From Lentisphaerota bacterium (lineage in GTDB: Bacteria > Verrucomicrobiota > Lentisphaeria > Oligosphaerales > Oligosphaeraceae): a stretch of DNA of 8,510 nucleotides. Made by a program: the position numbers and the translations under genes. Of this stretch, positions 6,125 to 8,510 are shown piece after piece (positions within the stretch are counted from its first letter, which is position 1; every line of letters starts with the position of its first letter). The stretch covers positions 1-8,510 of the forward strand of contig JAAZIZ010000163.1 of the NCBI GenBank assembly GCA_012800565.1, read 5' to 3'. The notes beneath the pieces were generated by a model. The model worked only from the letters and a program-made list of their open reading frames with translations, was not told where the DNA came from and ran no database searches.

Positions 6125-7045
6125 ATGGCTTACGAATTGGTCTATACTTCGGCTGAGCGCGGACTGCGGCCCGGAACCCGCGGCTTCTGCACGGTGGCTC
6201 ATACCCGGGGGATCGCTCCCGCAGTGGTCCAGATTCTGGAGGCGATGAGCTCCTACAAGAGTTTGTATGGTGTCCATGAAGAGCAGGATGCCGACAACCC
6301 GGTAGCATATAGCCATTACCGCAGCAGACTACTGGGCCGCGCGGCCAGTGTGCTCTCGCGGGTTTGCCCTATCCAGGCGGATCATACCGGGCGCAGCAAT
6401 AAGCTGGCCCATCATATCCTGCTCTCGGCCCGGGAATACCCTGCCGGGGGACCAGTCTGGCTCTGCCGGCAAGAGGATTTTTTTCTCCAGGAGTGGGAAG
6501 GTGAATCACGCTTCATTGACCTGCCCAAGAAGGTCCCCGCTGGCGAATCGCCCTGTGCTCCGGCTGCCACCTGGGCGCAGGTGACCGGTGATGCCGGCTA
6601 TGCCGCCTGGCTGGCGGCCAGCTGTCAGAACAACCTCCAGGCAGTCGTCTACCTGGTCTTCAATCCCGGTATGCCGATACTTGATCTGCTGGGGGAGGCT
6701 ATGGCGTTGCTGGAACCAGCCCAGCGCTGGGCGATTACTTTTAATACCTACTTCACCTCCTTGCCTGCCGGCATGACCTGTAACTGGCGCTGCTGCCTGC
6801 CAGAGGCGGAAGTGTTGCGTGAGGGCAGGCGCAACCAGCAGGCCAAAATTCTGGACTTGACCGGTAAACTGCCGCCATTGGTTGATTCACCATTGGTGCA
6901 GCTGGCCCGGGAAGGGCGTTCGGCTAAGACTGCGCCGCCTGCACCGCCGCCGTCTGAGCCGGCCGCAGCCCGGAAAAAATTCGTTCTTCTGCCGCAACGC
7001 AGTATCAATATGTTGAATCTCAAGCCCCGCAAACCGGAAAACTGA
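6125..7045 (+). CDS. GAP1-N2 domain protein (GTPase-associated protein 1 family)
   Basis: A 306-residue soluble protein whose N-terminal half carries the hallmark pattern of the GAP1-N2 domain as I remember it. This consists of VYTSAERGL and GFCTVAHT (about 6-27), a VLSR segment at 76-79, then HTGRSNKLAHH (87-97) with the downstream GGP (108-110). A second conserved-looking stretch, RWAITFNTYFTSLPAG (201-216) followed by WRCC (221-224), closes the globular part. From about 268 there is a proline/alanine-rich linker and then a short basic tail. Family members sit beside GTPase genes of the TRAFAC type in predicted conflict systems, and the same pairing is seen here. The domain's biochemical activity is not established. 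This copy is short: the additional GAP1 middle and C-terminal domains expected in many relatives are not evident. ATG at 6125 is the only sensible start, since an in-frame stop lies at 6119-6121. The stop is 4 bases from the next start. Confidence 0.85.
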   Translation: MAYELVYTSAERGLRPGTRGFCTVAHTRGIAPAVVQILEAMSSYKSLYGVHEEQDADNPVAYSHYRSRLLGRAASVLSRVCPIQADHTGRSNKLAHHILLSAREYPAGGPVWLCRQEDFFLQEWEGESRFIDLPKKVPAGESPCAPAATWAQVTGDAGYAAWLAASCQNNLQAVVYLVFNPGMPILDLLGEAMALLEPAQRWAITFNTYFTSLPAGMTCNWRCCLPEAEVLREGRRNQQAKILDLTGKLPPLVDSPLVQLAREGRSAKTAPPAPPPSEPAAARKKFVLLPQRSINMLNLKPRKPEN

Positions 7046-7049
7046 TGCT

Positions 7050-8510
7050 ATGACGCCAGAGCAAAATCTGATTCAGCAGATCATACGGGTGTTGGAAAAT
7101 AACCAGCTGGCCAACAATCCCCTCCTGGAGGATTACGCTGTCCAGTATGCTGAGCTGTGCACTCAAGTGAACAGCCGCCTGCAGCGCTGTGCAGAGTACT
7201 TGGCCAAGGGGTTGCTGACCGAAGCCGTATACGAAGCTCGCACTGCTCCAGATTTGCTGGAGCTGGTCCAGTTGGTGCAGTTCGAACTGGCCAAAAAATG
7301 GCGCAATGTCTGTATAGACTTGGAATTGCCGCATGCTCCTCTGCTGCATACGGAAGTCATTGAGCCTTTGAGGCAGGCCTGCACCAAGGAACAGGAGCTG
7401 GCACCCCTGTTGAAGGAGTTACGCAGCCTGATCTATCAGGGTCTGCATCGTCCAGCAATCAGAGTGTTGCGGAAAATCCGCGCCCTGGACCCGGAAAACA
7501 GCAGCTGGGCCACCAACCTGCAAACTTTCGAAGAAGAGGAATTGCCTGAGTGGCTGCAACGGGCTGAGACGGCACTGCATAAAATGGACTTGCCGGCTTT
7601 ACGCGAAGTGTCGGAAGAGTTGAATCATCCTTACCGGGTAGTCCCCGCGCCGCCGGAACTCCTGCAGCGCTTGCGTAGAGCATTGCTGACCGAGCAGGCG
7701 GAGACGTTCCAGGCTGAGGCAGGGAACCTGGTGCAGCGCCTGGATGAGGCCGTGGCCCAGAACCGGGGCGAAAACGTGCAGGCGCTCCTGGAACGCGCTG
7801 ATGCCATGGAGCAACAGGAGGCGTTCTTCCTGCGCCCGGAAGGCTGGGGAACACAGTTGCAGAAAGCTCGGACCTGGCTGGAAAAATTTCAGGCCGAACA
7901 GCAACAGCAGCAGGCATACCAGCAGCAGCTCACCGCTATGCAGGATATGCTGATTCAGGGCAATTGCCCTGAAATCGAATTACGTCACGCCTGGGAACGC
8001 CTGCTGGAATGGCAGCGTCCAGTGCCGGAACTGTTGCGACAGCAGGTGGAGGAGCTCTTCGCTGCCTTGCATCAGCGCCGGCTGCTGCAGGGCCGTAGAG
8101 TCATGCAGATCGTTTCCGTGACACTGCTCCTGCTGTTGCTGGCAGGCCTGGCGGGTGGTTTCTGGGTCTGGCAGCGCGGGCGCCAGCAGGCCATTCTGGC
8201 CGATCTGGAGCGAGATTTTCAGGCGGCTGATTTTGTCTCCCTGGAGTCGAAACTCGAAGCGTTGCATAATCATCACCCGGGCTTTTCCCGTGATATGCGG
8301 GTGCAGGCGATCCGCCAGAAGCTCAGTGCCGCGCTCAGTGAGCAGGATGAGCATACCCAGGTGGTCAAAAAATATTTATCTGATCTCGAAGAGATACGCG
8401 CCCAGGATTATGACTGCAGTGATGCTCAGATTGAAGCGTTGCTGGCTGCAGCTGGCGAGTTGCGCCTGAGCAGCCAGGAGAAGAGCCAGTTCGAGAACTG
8501 GCGCAGCCGC
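7050..8510 (+). CDS. Single-pass membrane, helix-rich protein of the GTPase cluster (partial, 3' end outside window)
   Basis: A frame open from ATG 7050 to the right edge gives 487 residues with no stop. The first ~350 residues are strongly alpha-helical in character, rich in Leu, Glu, Gln and Ala. They include a TPR-like segment (about 118-153, ending in a LDPENSSW pattern) and a Q-rich coiled-coil-like stretch (about 279-293). One hydrophobic segment, about 352-374 (VSVTLLLLLLAGLAGG within it), is preceded by a basic cluster (R343, R344, R349, R350), so the long N-terminal part should be cytoplasmic and the C-terminal part outside the membrane. Beyond the membrane segment the chain is again helical and charged. 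I recognise no catalytic motif. The start lies four bases after the GAP1-N2 stop, which indicates translational coupling; a weak GGAA at 7036-7039 could be its Shine-Dalgarno site. It probably anchors or transmits the output of the GTPase/GAP1 pair; this is inferred from position only. Confidence 0.85.
   Translation, partial: MTPEQNLIQQIIRVLENNQLANNPLLEDYAVQYAELCTQVNSRLQRCAEYLAKGLLTEAVYEARTAPDLLELVQLVQFELAKKWRNVCIDLELPHAPLLHTEVIEPLRQACTKEQELAPLLKELRSLIYQGLHRPAIRVLRKIRALDPENSSWATNLQTFEEEELPEWLQRAETALHKMDLPALREVSEELNHPYRVVPAPPELLQRLRRALLTEQAETFQAEAGNLVQRLDEAVAQNRGENVQALLERADAMEQQEAFFLRPEGWGTQLQKARTWLEKFQAEQQQQQAYQQQLTAMQDMLIQGNCPEIELRHAWERLLEWQRPVPELLRQQVEELFAALHQRRLLQGRRVMQIVSVTLLLLLLAGLAGGFWVWQRGRQQAILADLERDFQAADFVSLESKLEALHNHHPGFSRDMRVQAIRQKLSAALSEQDEHTQVVKKYLSDLEEIRAQDYDCSDAQIEALLAAAGELRLSSQEKSQFENWRSR

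Noticed and set aside
7459..7917. A 152-codon antisense open frame opposite the membrane-protein gene.
   Set aside because: The + strand frame is continuous through this stretch for 487 codons with consistent helical protein character; the antisense product is a proline/arginine-rich composition artefact.
7894..7932. CAG-rich tract in the membrane-protein gene, considered as a repeat element.
   Set aside because: It is a short, imperfect Q-rich coiled-coil coding stretch with mixed codons, not a tandem repeat or mobile sequence.

Overview
The window looks like a piece of a GC-moderate chromosome from the Planctomycetota–Verrucomicrobiota–Lentisphaerota group, most plausibly Lentisphaerota. 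This is an inference from gene content: an amidohydrolase pair beside a DUF6259-like glycosidase, and an FHA/zinc-ribbon/GTPase protein with a GAP1-N2 partner. No rRNA, tRNA, CRISPR array, transposase or prophage gene is visible. All genes supported here lie on the + strand.

Region 1 (1-172): the last 35 codons of an unidentified gene, followed by a strong intrinsic terminator that separates it from what comes next.

Region 2 (about 268-3869): a probable three-gene operon. The first two genes are tandem amidohydrolase-superfamily (Amidohydro_2-like) proteins that overlap by four bases. Aligned by eye, the second keeps the complete metal-site set, while the first has lost every one of those residues. 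That suggests a pseudoenzyme paired with its active paralogue. The third gene encodes a large TIM-barrel glycoside-hydrolase-like protein (DUF6259-like) without a signal peptide. Together they suggest intracellular breakdown of an unidentified sugar-linked or cyclic substrate.

Region 3 (3870-4113): an AT-rich intergenic stretch of 244 bases with four GAAAAT/ATTTTC hexamers, two of them forming a tight inverted repeat next to a possible promoter. It probably starts the next transcription unit.

Region 4 (4114-8510, continuing off the window): a three-gene cluster. Its first product has an FHA domain, a split zinc ribbon and a TRAFAC-like GTPase domain. Its second is a short protein that I recognise as a GAP1-N2 (GTPase-associated protein 1, N-terminal type 2) family member. 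Its third is a long helical protein with one membrane segment, cut by the window edge. The likely logic is a phosphopeptide-sensing GTPase switch with a dedicated partner and a membrane-anchored scaffold or output protein. Related GTPase/GAP1 cassettes have been proposed from comparative genomics to be conflict (immunity-like) systems. This FHA-GTPase/minimal GAP1-N2/membrane-protein version is the best candidate for an under-described system here; its function is inferred, not shown by the sequence.
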